DNA of 64,000 nt from Linnemannia elongata (GCA_036320915.1 JAXBDG010000012.1:2074969-2138968); one strand, 5' to 3'; counted from the stretch's first letter, positions 51,791 to 63,684 are shown. Notes: generated from the letters alone by a model not told the origin. Translations and numbers: made by a program.

Positions 51791-52201
51791 TTTTTTTATT
51801 TTTTTATTTTTTTTTGTTTGCAAGCTTTTTTTTTTTTTTTTTTTTTTTTTGGTACACAATTTTATTTCTCTGACAAACAGAACAAAGGAGGCATTTGGAA
51901 GTAAAAGGGACTACAGACCAAACTCTTCAGTGAACCATCCGTCAGTCACAGTCCGGTCCGGGACCTGGCTCTGCGCAACAATTGTCGCTGCTCTTCACAG
52001 CAATAACGGAAGAAAATAAAACTAGATACGAATGAAAGGGATTCTTCCCATCCTCTCCATCAATGTTAACCTCCTCCTTCCCAACAAGCTGTCTAACAGC
52101 CGTTCATCAGCTGCTCGTGGATTCTTGGTCGCTCCAGGGCATGTCCGATCCTCATGTGTGGCTAGCGAAGCGCCACACGGGCAGAAACCATCGCGCGTGA
52201 T

Positions 52202-52209
52202 ATAGCCAT
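52202..52209. repeat. hAT target-site duplication, left
   Basis: The 8-bp sequence atagccat, immediately left of the element's terminal CAGTG. Repeated exactly at 56028-56035. Eight bp is the diagnostic size for hAT elements. Confidence 0.9.
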
Positions 52210-52425
52210 CAGTGATTCTCAAATTTCGAATCGAATCGAATACAAGCCACATTCGATTCGATTCGAATTTTTTTAGGTCGAATCGAATGCCATTCGATTC
52301 GAGATAGTCGAATGAAAGTCCCATTCGATTCGATTTTCATTCGATTCGACTTTCATTCGATTCGACTCCCATTCGATTCGACCTCCATTCGATTCGATTC
52401 GATTCGATTCGACTTATCATTTCCA
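52210..52425. repeat. hAT left inverted terminal repeat with ATTCGATTCG array
   Basis: Starts CAGTG and is filled with direct and inverted copies of tcgaatcgaat, many separated by ga-, gg- or aa-type spacers. The blocks occur in the same order, inverted, in the right end. Likely transposase binding region. Confidence 0.85.
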
Positions 52426-52760
52426 TATATGATAATATTACACAACCCTCACATTTTTTTTTTATTTCTAAGAACCTTTCTGCCAGGTTCTGAGCCGAAG
52501 ATGAGTTGAAGTAAGAGAAAGTGAAGAGTGAGAAGAAAGAACATGCGTGATATTGCTAGGTTTAATTGTTTTTTATTGCAAAATGAAGAAAAAGGAAACC
52601 ATAAAGAAAGGCAAGGATAAGAACGAAAGCAAGACAGAAGAATACAGGGACAAGTGGGAAGATGAACGCTAAGAAGTGTAAACGGATGTAAAGCTAATAG
52701 CATATCGATAAAAAAAGGCGTAAGCAGATATAAAGGTAATAGCATGTACAAATAGATATT

Positions 52761-53156
52761 TTAGAAACGGCAACATGAACGTAGAAATGGAGAGCACAAA
52801 TGACTAAGCCCAAACGTTTCTTTTTTCTTGCTGGTTAAGAGATTTGAACCCAGCTCTACGGCACTCTCCACTGCTGCAGGTGAAGTGGTGACGACTCCCC
52901 TTAGAGAGCACGTACCCCCTTTGTAGTCCGTAATAAAATATCCTTCTTTCTTTTCATTTTCACCTCTTTTTCTTTCCTCTTTCTCTCTTGCCTTTTCTTG
53001 CTCTTTCTCTCTTGCCTTTTCTTGCTCTTTCTCTCTTGCCTTCTTTTCTTGTTTCACGCTTGCAATAAACCCACGTTTCTGCTTCTCCATTTCTGCTATC
53101 CATTCCTCTTGTTGCTCATAAGGATATGGCTCAACCACTGGATACCTTGCTTTCTT
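52761..53156 (-). CDS. Possible divergent ORF inside the hAT element
   Basis: A minus-strand frame open from an AG acceptor-like site at 53158-53157 to a stop at 52761. It encodes a Pro/Tyr start (VVEPYPYEQQEEW), then a charged helix with an eight-residue repeat (AREKEQEK) and a basic C-terminus. It has no ATG of its own in this exon, so it would need an upstream exon that would lie antisense to the transposase gene. It overlaps the transposase first exon head to head. It may be a second hAT gene, or chance coding bias from a 24-bp tandem repeat at about 52968-53040. Confidence 0.25.
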   Translation of the reverse strand, partial: KKARYPVVEPYPYEQQEEWIAEMEKQKRGFIASVKQEKKAREKEQEKAREKEQEKAREKEERKRGENEKKEGYFITDYKGGTCSLRGVVTTSPAAVESAVELGSNLLTSKKKETFGLSHLCSPFLRSCCRF

Positions 53157-55690
53157 CTGTAATGAAAACCGCTCAATTGATCTTGATCTCCTTACCTTTT
53201 CTGCAGTCAGATATTAACTTACTGTAATATTAATCTTTTTTTTTTTCATTATAAACTGTAGACATCGAGGGCGAAAGATGAAGAGAATGACGCTGCCGAT
53301 CGACAAAACTTTACAGCAGATCAACAGAGTTTTGGCTCCGTCTCCACACTCGAACTTCCATCTCCAGAACTTTCACCAAACATCACAAAGCCGAACAAGG
53401 AGGGCAGTTGGGTTTGGCGCTGGGCCGTGAAGCGGACCGATGCTGATGATATTGTCAGGATCTACTGTACAGTCCCAGGCTGCTTACAAAAAACTGGATG
53501 GGTATCGATCAAGGGCTCAACCACCAACGTCAGAAATCACCTCATGGGCGACCATAGACTCAGTCCAGATGTAGGACGAACAGGATCAATCGAATACGCT
53601 CTGGCAAACAATGGAAAGCGATCCTCAAGTCATTTTACAAAAGATACATTTGAACGGCATATCTGTAAAGTTCTGGTCCGCCACAAGCTGCCTTACACCT
53701 TCGTACAGTCGCCTTTGCTGAAGGAGCTACTCGAACTTGCACATGCAGCGCCCTCTATAGAGGACTTACAATTACCATCTAATGATACAATTACCAGAAG
53801 GGTACGTCAACTTTATGGAAGATGAACAAAAGAGCAACAAATCAAATGTATATTTTCAATAACGTAATCGTTATGAAATAACCATAATAATATTGCCATT
53901 TTTCAATGCAGATGTCAAAATTGCATGAGGAGTATGAGGGACTTATTCGTGACGACCTTGTAACGGTGCCCATGGTTGCTTTCACTCTAGACGGCTGGAC
54001 AAGTCCCTTTCAGTCGTCATTTCTTGCGGTTACTGCTCATTGGATTGATGACAACTGGGTACAGCAGGATGTCACCCTGGGGTTTGAACACCTAAAAGGC
54101 CCGCACACGGGCAAGGCGTTGATGCAGGCGTTTGTCAAGGTTGTGGAGCGCTTCAACTTGCAGCAGAAGGTCATGTCGATCACCAGCGACAGCGGCTCTA
54201 ATGTCCTTAAACTAACGGCGGATTTTGAGGAATATACACACTCGCGCTCTAATGAGTGGTAAGTATACAAAAAGGTTTTAACAGCTATTTCCTTAGAAGA
54301 GTTCGCTTTAAATGTAGAACGTTCTAATCCATATCCATTATATCTACATTGATCTGTAGGAGACCATTTAATGCACGCAAGCAGCATGTGCCTTGTCTTG
54401 CGCACGTTATAAATCTTGCTGTACAGGCCATGCTTGGCAAAGATGGTCTAGGAGCAGAGGCACCGAGTGACGCGGAATTCATGGATATTGAAGATGATGA
54501 TGACGCAGAGGGGTTCGTTCGTACCAGCATTGCGATGGAGGAGGATGAAGAAGACACTGATCAGCCAATAGATGATAAGTCGACCACTAGACTTGCTCTT
54601 CAAAAGTTGAGAAAGGGCATTATCAAAATCAGGTACGCTTTGCTGTATGCAAACTGTTGAACGTTCTTTAGTATGAACTTGGATCTATTATATATTGCCA
54701 ACGAGTACATGCTGAACTATCATTGATTTTATTTTTTTAAATTGCAGACGATCTCCACCTCGACTTGAAAAGTTCAAGGAGCTTACAGCAACTTCAGAAA
54801 GGAGGCAAGGCTTCTCTCCTCTGCTTGATGTGTGTACGCGCTGGGGATCCTCATACACCATGATTGTGCGCGCAATCGAGTGCAAGGCCATCTATTCCTC
54901 TGTATTGCTTGACGACAATCTCACCGACTGCATTCTGGACGAGGTGGAATGGCGCCGACTCAACACCCTAAAAGAGCTTCTGGAACGCTTCGACACCCTC
55001 ACAACTAAAGTCTGCGCTAGCAAGACCTATGCAACAATCACCATGACCATTGTTGTCTACAATAATCTTATGGAGGTTATCGAGAACTTCATGAAGGATA
55101 ATAAGGATCGCCTACCGGAAATATGCCGTGGAGCAAAAGCAGCATACGACAAGCTCGGCTATTACTATGCAGCAACCGACAACTCGCCCATTTATTCAGT
55201 GGCAACTGCAATCCATCCAGCAATGCGCTTCCAGTATTGGACCGATCAGAGATGGGGGTCTAAATATGAAAAAAGCGCCAAGAAGGCTGTTCGAGACGCA
55301 TGGAGGGAGTATGCGGCCAGCACAAGCGAGGATCTCACCCAACCATCTCTGGATGCCAGTAACGACGACATTGAGCTTGCTCTTCTTGGAATGATAAAGA
55401 AACCAAAGGCAGACGAGCTAGAGGAGTTTGTATCAAGTCCAAAAGTCATGGAGACGCCTTTGGTTTTCTGGAGAAAGAACTGTGGGTCGTACCCACAGGT
55501 AGCTAGGATGGCAAGAGATTTTTTTGCTATTCCAGCAACGTCAGCCCCTTCTGAACGATGTTTCTCAAAAGCCCGCCCCCTTTTGCCTTATACCAGGAAT
55601 CGCCTTGGTCCTAACAAGATCCAGGAGCAAATGCTGTTGGATTCCTGGTATGGATATTTTTCAGCTCAGTACACTGGCAATAAATATTAA
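53126..55690 (+). CDS. hAT transposase
   Basis: Five exons: 53126-53158, 53262-53801, 53912-54258, 54360-54632 and 54748-55690, 2,136 nt and 711 residues. The first exon (11 residues) is the least certain. A BED-like zinc finger follows (WVWRWAV, C-X4-C, HLMGDH). The RNase H-fold core shows FTLDGWTS with Asp218 and TSDSGSN with Asp284 as two of the three catalytic acids, then CLAHVINL. The C-terminal dimerisation region has PLVFWR, MARDFFAIPATSAPSER and a CFS...RNRLGPNKIQEQMLL stretch, typical of the family. It cuts and pastes the element through its inverted ends. No stop or frameshift, so it may be active. Confidence 0.9.
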
Positions 55691-55807
55691 ATTGAATGGT
55701 GTAGGTTATTGTACAAGAAAAAGGAGTATTAGATAGAGTAGATGTGCGATTAGCAGCCAGTAGGTATGCTAATTAGAGGGAGTTGGGGAAGAGTAGGAGA
55801 ATAGTCT

Positions 55808-56027
55808 ATGATCGAATCGAATCGAATCGAATCGAATAAAGGTCGAATCGAATGAAGGTCGAATCGAATGGGAGTCGAATCGAATGAAAGTCGAATCGAA
55901 TGAAAATCGAATCGAATGGGACTTTCATTCGACTATCTCGAATCGAATGGCATTCGATTCGACCATAAGAAAATTTCGAATCGAATCGAATCGAATGTCG
56001 AATTTCGAATATTCGTGAGAAACACTG
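55808..56027. repeat. hAT right inverted terminal repeat
   Basis: About 200 bp complementary to the left end in the same block order, ending in cactg. The outer 12 bp match the left end with one mismatch (CAGTGTTTCTCA against CAGTGATTCTCA). Confidence 0.85.
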
Positions 56028-56035
56028 ATAGCCAT
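56028..56035. repeat. hAT target-site duplication, right
   Basis: Second copy of atagccat, abutting the element's terminal cactg. Confidence 0.9.
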
Positions 56036-56506
56036 ATCCTTGACTCCAGTCACCACGAGGACCTGTGTATTTGGATGTCTTGTCCTTTACAGAGATGCCC
56101 TGGGTCTGCTCCCACGCGATCGTCGCGGAGCATCGGGGTTTCCAGATCCGCTCTGAGGCCTGCGTCTCCAGGTAGCCAACAAATTTGTGGAGGACCGTCT
56201 TGGCGATGGACTGTGGGGTTCTGAAGACCGCGCACCATTCGGTCAACATGCTCTTTGGGGTGATGCCGCGGAGTAGGTCCGATACGTTCCACTTGGGGTT
56301 CTCATCGCGATCGGGAGCAGGACTACCGCTGTGCACGGCTCGAGCTCCACCGATAGAGGAGAATGGCTCGCCCGCCCGGAGCAGGAAAGGTGACATTGTT
56401 ATTTTTTTTTTTTTTTTTAGGAAAAATGAATTTTTGGTGGCATTCAAATTGGTGGCGTCAACGAGAACAGGATTGTTCGAGATAATTTATTACCAATTGA
56501 TTCTGA

Positions 56507-56580
56507 GTTTGTATGGTGTAGTTGGTTATCACGTCTGTCTAACACACAGACGGTCCTCGGTTCAAGTCCGAGTACAAACA
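56507..56580 (+). tRNA. tRNA-Val: tRNA-Val (anticodon AAC)
   Basis: Folds as a standard 74-nt tRNA without intron. Acceptor GTTTGTA pairs with TACAAAC, with discriminator A. The D-arm carries GTGTAGTTGGTTATCAC. The anticodon stem TCTGT/ACAGA frames the loop CTAACAC, with AAC as anticodon. The T-arm is CTCGGTTCAAGTCCGAG. A T4 run follows at 56582, and a longer T-rich stretch acts as a Pol III terminator candidate. It lies about 110 bp from the 5' edge of retroposon copy D. Confidence 0.95.
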
Positions 56581-57586
56581 CTTTTGCCTTTCTTTTGTCT
56601 CAGCGAGAGAGAGTAACTAGGCCAACGCCTTGTAAGAGCATCTCCACGCGGTATGCTGCTAACATTGTATCCATCCTGTTCTTTTTTTTTGCCTCATTGC
56701 CAGTCAGCACGTTAAGATAGTGCAGGAAAGTGTACAAAGCGCGTATAAACATCAGCCTATTACATTTTTTTCTAGCGTTTCCTCATCTCTCTTCTTCTTC
56801 TCTAGCTTCAGTGCCTCTCTCCGTCACGCTCCAACTTTCTCTTCTTCTCTTATCTCTTCTCTTCACTATTCTCTGGGTTCCCCCTCCTACCCTCTAATCC
56901 TCTCCAGTATACTCTCTTTTGTCTAAGTGGTCTCTTTCACTCACACACTGGTTGTGTTTACTATCTTTGTTTTCTCTTTCCTATTTCAAAACTACTTTCT
57001 TTCTCTACTGGCGTAGTCTTTGCGCATTTAACAGTGAGTCGAATGCAATATGGACAACGGGTGGCAAAAGGGTAGAAAGGAAATAGTGTGGAAAGATATG
57101 GAGTAACAAGAGAAAGAATGGCAACGACGCTGCTGAAGAGATGGTCTAATAGTGCACAACAAATAAACAATGGTTGTAAAGAGAACATGGCTTGGAGAAA
57201 AAAGTGTGTTCTTGCTATGCCTTTTCGATACCATACTCATTCTAGTTGACAACGACAACGACAGAAGATATAAAAAAAAAAGAGAAGCTAGAAAAAACAG
57301 ATCACAGAAGTCGTTGGACTCATTCGCACCCGAATCATTCCTTTTTCCTGCCTCCTTCCTCCTCTTGCAAGAATACATTATCTTTTTCTCCTATTCCATC
57401 CCTCATTCCAGCCTCATCGACATCGACGACACATACATACATACTCTCTGTCTCCAGTCCCCACTCCCTCTCTCACGCATGATTCGTTCACAACATAACC
57501 ATTTCTTTTTTTGCTAACCCAATCTCTTTGTTTGCCATTTATATATCGCACCCCAATGGGGGCCTGATCTCGTTTGTACTCCTCCT

Positions 57587-57619
<33 letters not shown>

Positions 57620-59600
57620 GTGATTTCCATTTAAATCGTTTACCTATTCGTGGTTTGTTGTATGCTAGTGAATGGTCCAAGTTATGCCTTTGCGAAACGT
57701 TTTTTTTCCTTCCCGTGCATGCCTCTGCCAAAGAGTCCAGACTCTCTTCCTTTTTCTTTCTCTTCTTTTTGGAACGATGCCCAGTGTTGTGTTTTGGGTT
57801 ACACAAATACAAAGAAGGAAGGAAAACAACGAAAAAAGAGATGGATGTAAGATGAGCAACCACGAACGACAGCCAGCATTGACGGAAGGTTAACCACTAA
57901 AGAAAGCGGCAGATGTAGCATTGAGATTAAAAGAGGGTAACAGCTCTAAACATCTTCCTTTTTTCTCTTTTCTTTCCGTTCTTCTTCGTCCGGTACTTCA
58001 TGATCAAACGGAGAAGCGAAACATTGTGCCCCAGATCAGAAAGAGAACATAGTAGGTTAGTCGGACGCAGAGCGTACAAACGCGTCAGGAAAGAACGCAC
58101 AAAACAGCAGGTTCTTGCCGGCGTGTCGATCGCGTTTCTCCATTTTTTGTTATCCATTTTTTGTTGCCAAGTTATTAACACGTCTCAACATATCCAGTTC
58201 TTTCCTTATTCATTCCTCACAGCAATCCTTTCTTCGACAAGCACCACTCTTTCCCCATCCAAACATAAATATTTCATATCTGCTCTGTGGTTTGCTGTTT
58301 ATACCCTCACTTTCACACCCCATCATCCATCATGGAATGCTCAACCAAAAAAAAAAATAACGAGACAGACACACCTTCCCTACGCCTGTCAACAATGGTC
58401 GTTTGTAGATTTATTTTTCTCCAGGACTATATCCAAGTTGATGAGACCGTCGCGACATGTTGTTGTCCTTGGAGAATGTGAGCGCGTTATCTGTAGCCCA
58501 AGGGTTCGAGGAAACGCATTATTATAAAAAAATAAATACTATATTTTTCTATAGAGTAATAAGCAACGCGCTTTCTCCTTATCGTCAATGTATGGGGTAT
58601 GGTTTGACTATTGTCCATAATTTTTCACTGACTCTTTAGGTGTCCATGCCAAAAAAAAAAGTATATGGCTATGGTAATTGAAGTGCCCATAAGAGTGCGA
58701 CTGAGGTACTAGGAACCTTGAACTTTACCAAGCAAGTTGTCAAACTGGTGCGTGAGAATGTTGTCACTACTAAGGACAAGTATGCCAGTGAGTGAAGTTA
58801 AAGCAAGAAAAGCGGTGATCTTATTTTTCTCGGAATCTCCTTGTGATTCCAAACGATGAGAAAGTAAGGTGAGAGGTATGTGCGTTGAGTCGATGGCAAG
58901 ATGAATGCGAGGAGTGAGAGTGTGCCATTAAGAACAGAAAGACGGAGAAGTGAAAAGAATGAAGAGAAAGGGAGAGAAAACAATAAAGGTGTCTGCAAGA
59001 CAAAGAGGCAAAAAGGAAGAAGCATAAAAAATGCCACAAAAAGGATTTCGTTTTGTTTTTGACTGACGACCTATTCCCACATTGAACTAGACCAAAAAAA
59101 AAGAGTTGCTAGCATGGGCACCCCACTCACACAAACAGTAGGACAAATAACAACTTGGTCGAGTAATAATATCTTTTTCTATCTCCCAGACGTATTAGGA
59201 GGGTGAAGGTAAGGAAACAAAACGGATCGACGTGGGAATGAAACGCTCACACTCTATCAGTCTCACTCGCTGATGAATCACGTTAATTACAACGGCAACC
59301 ATGAAAGGACATACACCATGGAAGTACTTAGTCCCGTTCCCACGCCGAACACTGTCGTGCTCTGCTACCCTTTCACTCCTCCCTTTCTCTGTCGCGCTCT
59401 GCTTCTCTTTCAATTCTCTCTTTCTCTGTCGTATTCTGCTTTCCTTTCACCCCTCCCCCCCCTTATCGTTCATCACTTTTTCTACTTTCTCACCCCATTT
59501 TGAGAGTGCGGCTGCGCGTGTTTGTGCATATGTGCTGCTTGATTCGAGGCGGGGTGATGATGACGAAGGTGTACGTGCGTGTGTGTATGTGTGTTGATTC
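56581..59600. other. Gene-poor region after the tRNA
   Basis: Pyrimidine-rich leader-like DNA (56750-56930 and 57310-57620) and short frames only. A small coding-looking piece of about 35 codons ends in a stop near 58795 (ATEVLGTLNFTKQVVKLV), but it has no start or recognised relatives and may be a pseudogene scrap. Confidence 0.35.
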
Positions 59601-61960
59601 GAAGGCAGGGTGGTTGTGTTGAAGTAGGGAAGGGTAGATTGCATACAGGATGAAAGTCAAAGAACGAGAATCGAGAGAGTAGAGGGAGAGAGTGTGGAAT
59701 GAAACGAGAGTGGGAGACGGATGAGAGAGATGAAGTGTGGACGGGAACAAAAGAGATGTGATGGGAAGAGAGGGAGGGAAAAGAGGGAGAGGGTAAGTAA
59801 GTGACGGGATCGGGAAAAGAGAGAGACAAAGCATGGTTATTCTGTGAGAGGCAAGAGAAACGAAGCAAAACGACCCCCTTCTCCCAACACGAAAAAAAGA
59901 GCACAAAGAGATTGAGTGGCAAGACGTCTAAGTGCACGATTATGATCAAGGGAGTCAACAAAGACTGAACGGAAAAAAAGTATTCAAGGAGAGAAAAGCC
60001 AGGTGGAGAATGAGGTCGCGAAAAGAGAATAGATGGCGTTGTGAATGATTGTTAAAAGTTGAGGGAAAGAAGGAACGTTGATTTCCATGAAAAAAAGGTG
60101 TTGGTGATGAGTAAATAGACAGGAAATAAAAACAAAGAACTGGAGAGAGAGGACTAGTACAGAGAAAAGAAATAGGGAGAAGGAGAGGAGAAGAAGGAAG
60201 AGGGAGAGGTAGTGACGTGAAAGAGAAAAGGCAAATTACGTGCAGGGTAATTTCTTGCAAAAGTAGAAATGAGAAAGGAAACAAGAAGATGGGTAACGAG
60301 GAGGACAATAGAGAGAGGTGTGAGGGAGAGGAAAGAAGAAAGGAGAACAAAAAAGAGGTGCAGAACGGGAGGGATTCATGAGAGAGGAAGGAGGCAAAAG
60401 AACAATGGGTTGCTGACAGTGACATAAAAAAGAAAGGGAAAAAAATAAAGAGAAAGAAAAAGAGAGAGACAGAAGAGGGAGAAATTGAGACGACACTTTT
60501 GATGAAAAAAAGTGGAGGGACGAGAGAGTCTTGTGTGTGAACCGATAGAATGAGAGTACAAGAGTAAAAGGATGAGGTGGTGAATGATTGTAATGATTGA
60601 GAAAAAGAATGTTGCTTAACCATGACCTTGCTGTTGATGATGATGTGAAATGGAGAGGGTGTTTCAGGAAAAAAGAAAGAGAGAAGGAGAGAGGGGAGGA
60701 TGGATTGGAAGGAAGAGGGAAGAAAACGGAAGAACAACAACAGAAGAAAAAAACCAAAAAAAAAGAGCGATGGAGAGAGGGGAAAAGAAGGGCCTGAAGG
60801 GTGTTGGAAAACGAAACAGGATTAGAAAGAGAAAGAAAGCAACAATACGTGAAAGAGAGAGGGAGGGAGAATGGTTCTTTGCAAGAAAGAATGAGGCATG
60901 GCAGAAGAAAAAAGTAACAAAGAGGATGAAAGAGATTGGGTCGCAAGTTAACCCAGCTGATTGTTGACGATCAAAGGAATCGACACAATGATGAACAGAA
61001 AAGGGAATGAAGAGGTAAGAAAAAGAAGTGGATCCGTTTGCCTGAGAACAAAGGATGATGTAACGTCGTCTTGCGATTGGGGACAAGAGAGTGTTGATTA
61101 GTTAGCAGAAGGCCGTTGATGGAGTGTGTATGGGGAAAAGTAACAAAGAAAAGAGACTGAGAAGGGAGGAAGCGATTACAGAGTTAGGTAGGAAAGAGAA
61201 AGTGGGAGCGTGAGAAAAAGTTGGTAGATTGAGGACTTGTAACCAGGGAGGCAGGAAAGGAGACAGAAAAAAAAGCAGAACAAGCCAGAGTTTGAAATGA
61301 TCCATGTGAGTATTGATGAACAAAGGAAGCTAAACACACGAATAGTGGTGCGAGGAAGCAACGAAGATGAAGAATAAGAGAGCAAGAGGAAAACGGATGA
61401 GGCAGTGAATGGTTGTGACGTTGGTGGTGAGGAAATGAGTATTAACTTGGAAACAGATGATGGTGGGTGAGCATGTAAAGAAAAGGGATGCATATAAAAA
61501 AGGAGAGGAAGGAGAGAAGGTGTGGAAAAGTGATTGCCATATAGTGCTCTGGAATGGGGATTGGAAAAACACAACGGAAACAAACCCAGCAAGAGAGTAG
61601 AAATGAAGGTCAAAAAACAAGGGATGTCCAATGAGTTCATTCAAGTTACAGAAGGAATGCAAAAGAGAAGGACAAAGCAAATGAGAAAGAGGAATGAGTA
61701 ATTATTGTTAATGAGACGATTAACAAAGAGCAGTGTTAGTTGCACACAAAGAATGACGAGAGAAAAGTGAAGAAAAATGGAGAGGAGAGAGATTGAAAAA
61801 AAAATATGGGTAGAGAGTATAGAGAAAGGAAAGAGGAAAAGGAGAAAGGGAGAGAGAGAGAAAGGCAGAGATGAAAAAAAAAACGACGATAGAAAAACAA
61901 CAAAAAAAGAAAGGAAAGGGAAAAAAGAAGATTAGAGAGGCAGATAGGAAGTAAAACAAT
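59600..61960. repeat. Purine-rich plus-strand tract
   Basis: The plus strand is dominated by G and A (gagagagg, gaaagaaa and similar) with few pyrimidines over more than 2 kb. Long minus-strand frames here encode only Phe/Ser/Leu-rich low complexity and are not genes. Confidence 0.75.
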
Positions 61961-63679
61961 GAGACAGAGAAAGCAAAAGAAAAAAAAGAGTGGAGAAAGA
62001 AAACCGAGTGTAAAGAATGAAAAAAAGGGTTTAGAGAGAAAAAAAGTATAACTAGAGAAAAATAAGGAGTGAAGAGAGAGAGAAAAAGGGTAGAGAGAAA
62101 AAAAATCTATACAGAGAGAAAAAAGTGTAGAGAGACAAAAAAAGTGTAGAGACAAAAAAAGTGTAGAGAGCGGAAAAAAAAAAAGTGGAGAGAGAAAAAA
62201 AAGTGTAGAGAGAGAAAAGGGATGTTGAGAGAGAAAAGAAAGTGTGGAGAGAGAAAAAAAAGTGTAGAGAGAAAAAAAAAGTGTAAAGAGAAAAAAAAAG
62301 TGCAGAGGAAAAAAAAATTTTACAGAGAGAGAAAAATGTGCAGAAAAGAAAAAGAAGTATAGAGGGAGAATAAAAAGTGCAGAGGGAGAAAAAATGTGCA
62401 GAGAGAGAAAGAAAAGCATAGAGAGAGAAAAAAAAGCGTAGAGGGAGAAAAAAATTGTGGAGGGAGAAAAAAAAGTGCAGAGTGAGAAAAAAAGTGTAGA
62501 GAGAGAGAAAAAGTGCAGAGAGAGAAAAAAAAGTGTAGAGGGAGAAAAAAAAAGAGTAGAGGGAAAAAAAAAAGTGTAGAAAAGAAAAAAAAGTGCAGAG
62601 GGAGAAAAAAAAGAAAGAGGAGTGAAGGGAGAGAAAAAAAGGTGTGGCGAGAGAAAAAAAGGTGTAGAGAGAGAGAAAAAGTGTAGAGAGAGAAAACAAA
62701 GTGCAGAGCGGGAAAAAAAATGTGGAGAGTGAAAAAAAAGTGTAGAGACAGGAATGGAATGTTGAGAGAGAAAAAGAAGTGTGGAGAGAGAAAAAAAAGT
62801 GTAGAGAGAGAAAAAAACGTGAAGAGGGAGAAAAAAAAGTGCAGAGATAGAAAATAAGATGCAGAGAGAGAAAAAAAGTGTAGAGAGAGAAAAAAAGTAT
62901 AGAGAGAGAAAAAAAGTGTAGAGAGACAAAAAAGTATAGAGAGAGAAAAAAAGTGTAGAGAGACAAAAAAGTGTAGAGGGAGAAAAAAAGTGTAGAGAGA
63001 GAAAAAAAGTGTAGAGAGACAAAAAAGTGTAGAGGGAGAAAAAAAAGTGTAGAAAGAGAAAAAAAAGTGCAGAGGAAGAGAAAAAAGTGTAGAGAGAGAA
63101 AAAAAAGTGAAGAGAGAGGAAAAAAAATGTAGAGAGAGAAAAAAAAGTGCAGAGGGAGAAAAAAATGTGTAGAGGGAGAAAAAAAAGTGTAGAGGGAGAA
63201 GAAAAAGCGTACAGAGAAAAAAAAGTGTAGAGAGAGAAAAAAAGTGTAGAGAGACAAAAAAGTGTAGAGAGACAAAAAAACGTGAAGAGGGAGAAAAAAA
63301 TGTAGAGAGACAAAACGAAGTGTAGAGAGAGAAAAAAAAGTGCAGAGATAGAAAAAAAGTGCAAAGAGAAACAAAGTGAAGAGGAAGACAAAGAAAGTGC
63401 AGAAAGCGGAAAGAGAAAAGTGCAGAGAGAGGAAAAAAAGTTTAGAGAGAGAAAAAAAGTGCAGAGAGAGAAAAAAAAATGTAGAGACGAAAAAATAGTG
63501 CAGAGAAAGAAAGAAAAGTGAAGAGAGAGAAAGAGAAGAGCAGAGAGAGAAAAAAAGTGCAAAGAGAGAAAAAAAAGTGTAAGGAGAGGAAAAAAAGTGT
63601 AGAGAAAGAAAAAAAAGGGTAGATGTAGAAAAAAAAAGTGAAGAGAGATAAAAAAAGTGTAGAAAGAGAAAAAAAGTAT
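61961..63679. repeat. GA-rich imperfect minisatellite
   Basis: About 85 tandem, variable units of about 18-22 bp of the form agtgtagagagagaaaaaa. The unit drifts by single-base changes and by indels in the A-run. The array resumes after the solo LTR (63888 to the window end), so the LTR inserted into an existing array. Confidence 0.9.
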
Positions 63680-63684
63680 AGAGG

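Larger units (their letters stand above)
52210..56027 (+). mobile_element. Complete hAT DNA transposon
   Basis: A 3,818-bp element starting CAGTGATTCTCA and ending with the complement of CAGTGTTTCTCA, flanked by the 8-bp duplication atagccat. About 200 bp at each end form long near-perfect inverted repeats built of ATTCGATTCG units. It encodes an intact hAT transposase. Since the host ORF is otherwise open on both sides, the insertion appears young. Both ends, the duplication and the ORF are seen directly. Confidence 0.92.
51826..56396 (-). pseudogene. Retroposon ORF (copy D), split by the hAT insertion
   Basis: Minus strand. An ORF starts at 56396 (MSPFLLRAGEPF), runs to the 8-bp duplication at 56028-56035, is interrupted by the 3.8-kb hAT and continues from 52201 to the TAG at 52022-52024. 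Leaving out the hAT and one duplication copy, the two parts join in frame to 182 residues. The C-terminal part has CPC...H...C (FCPCGASLATHEDRTC), a knuckle like that at the end of non-LTR retrotransposon ORF2 proteins. About 170 bp of 3' sequence with AATAAA (minus strand) ends in A25 (T-run 51826-51850). This suggests the 3' part of a LINE-like element; a retrocopied host gene is the alternative. Confidence 0.6.

Noticed and set aside
59955..60946. Long minus-strand frames of 236-261 residues
   Set aside because: Ser/Phe/Leu low complexity from the purine tract; overlapping frames are equally long.
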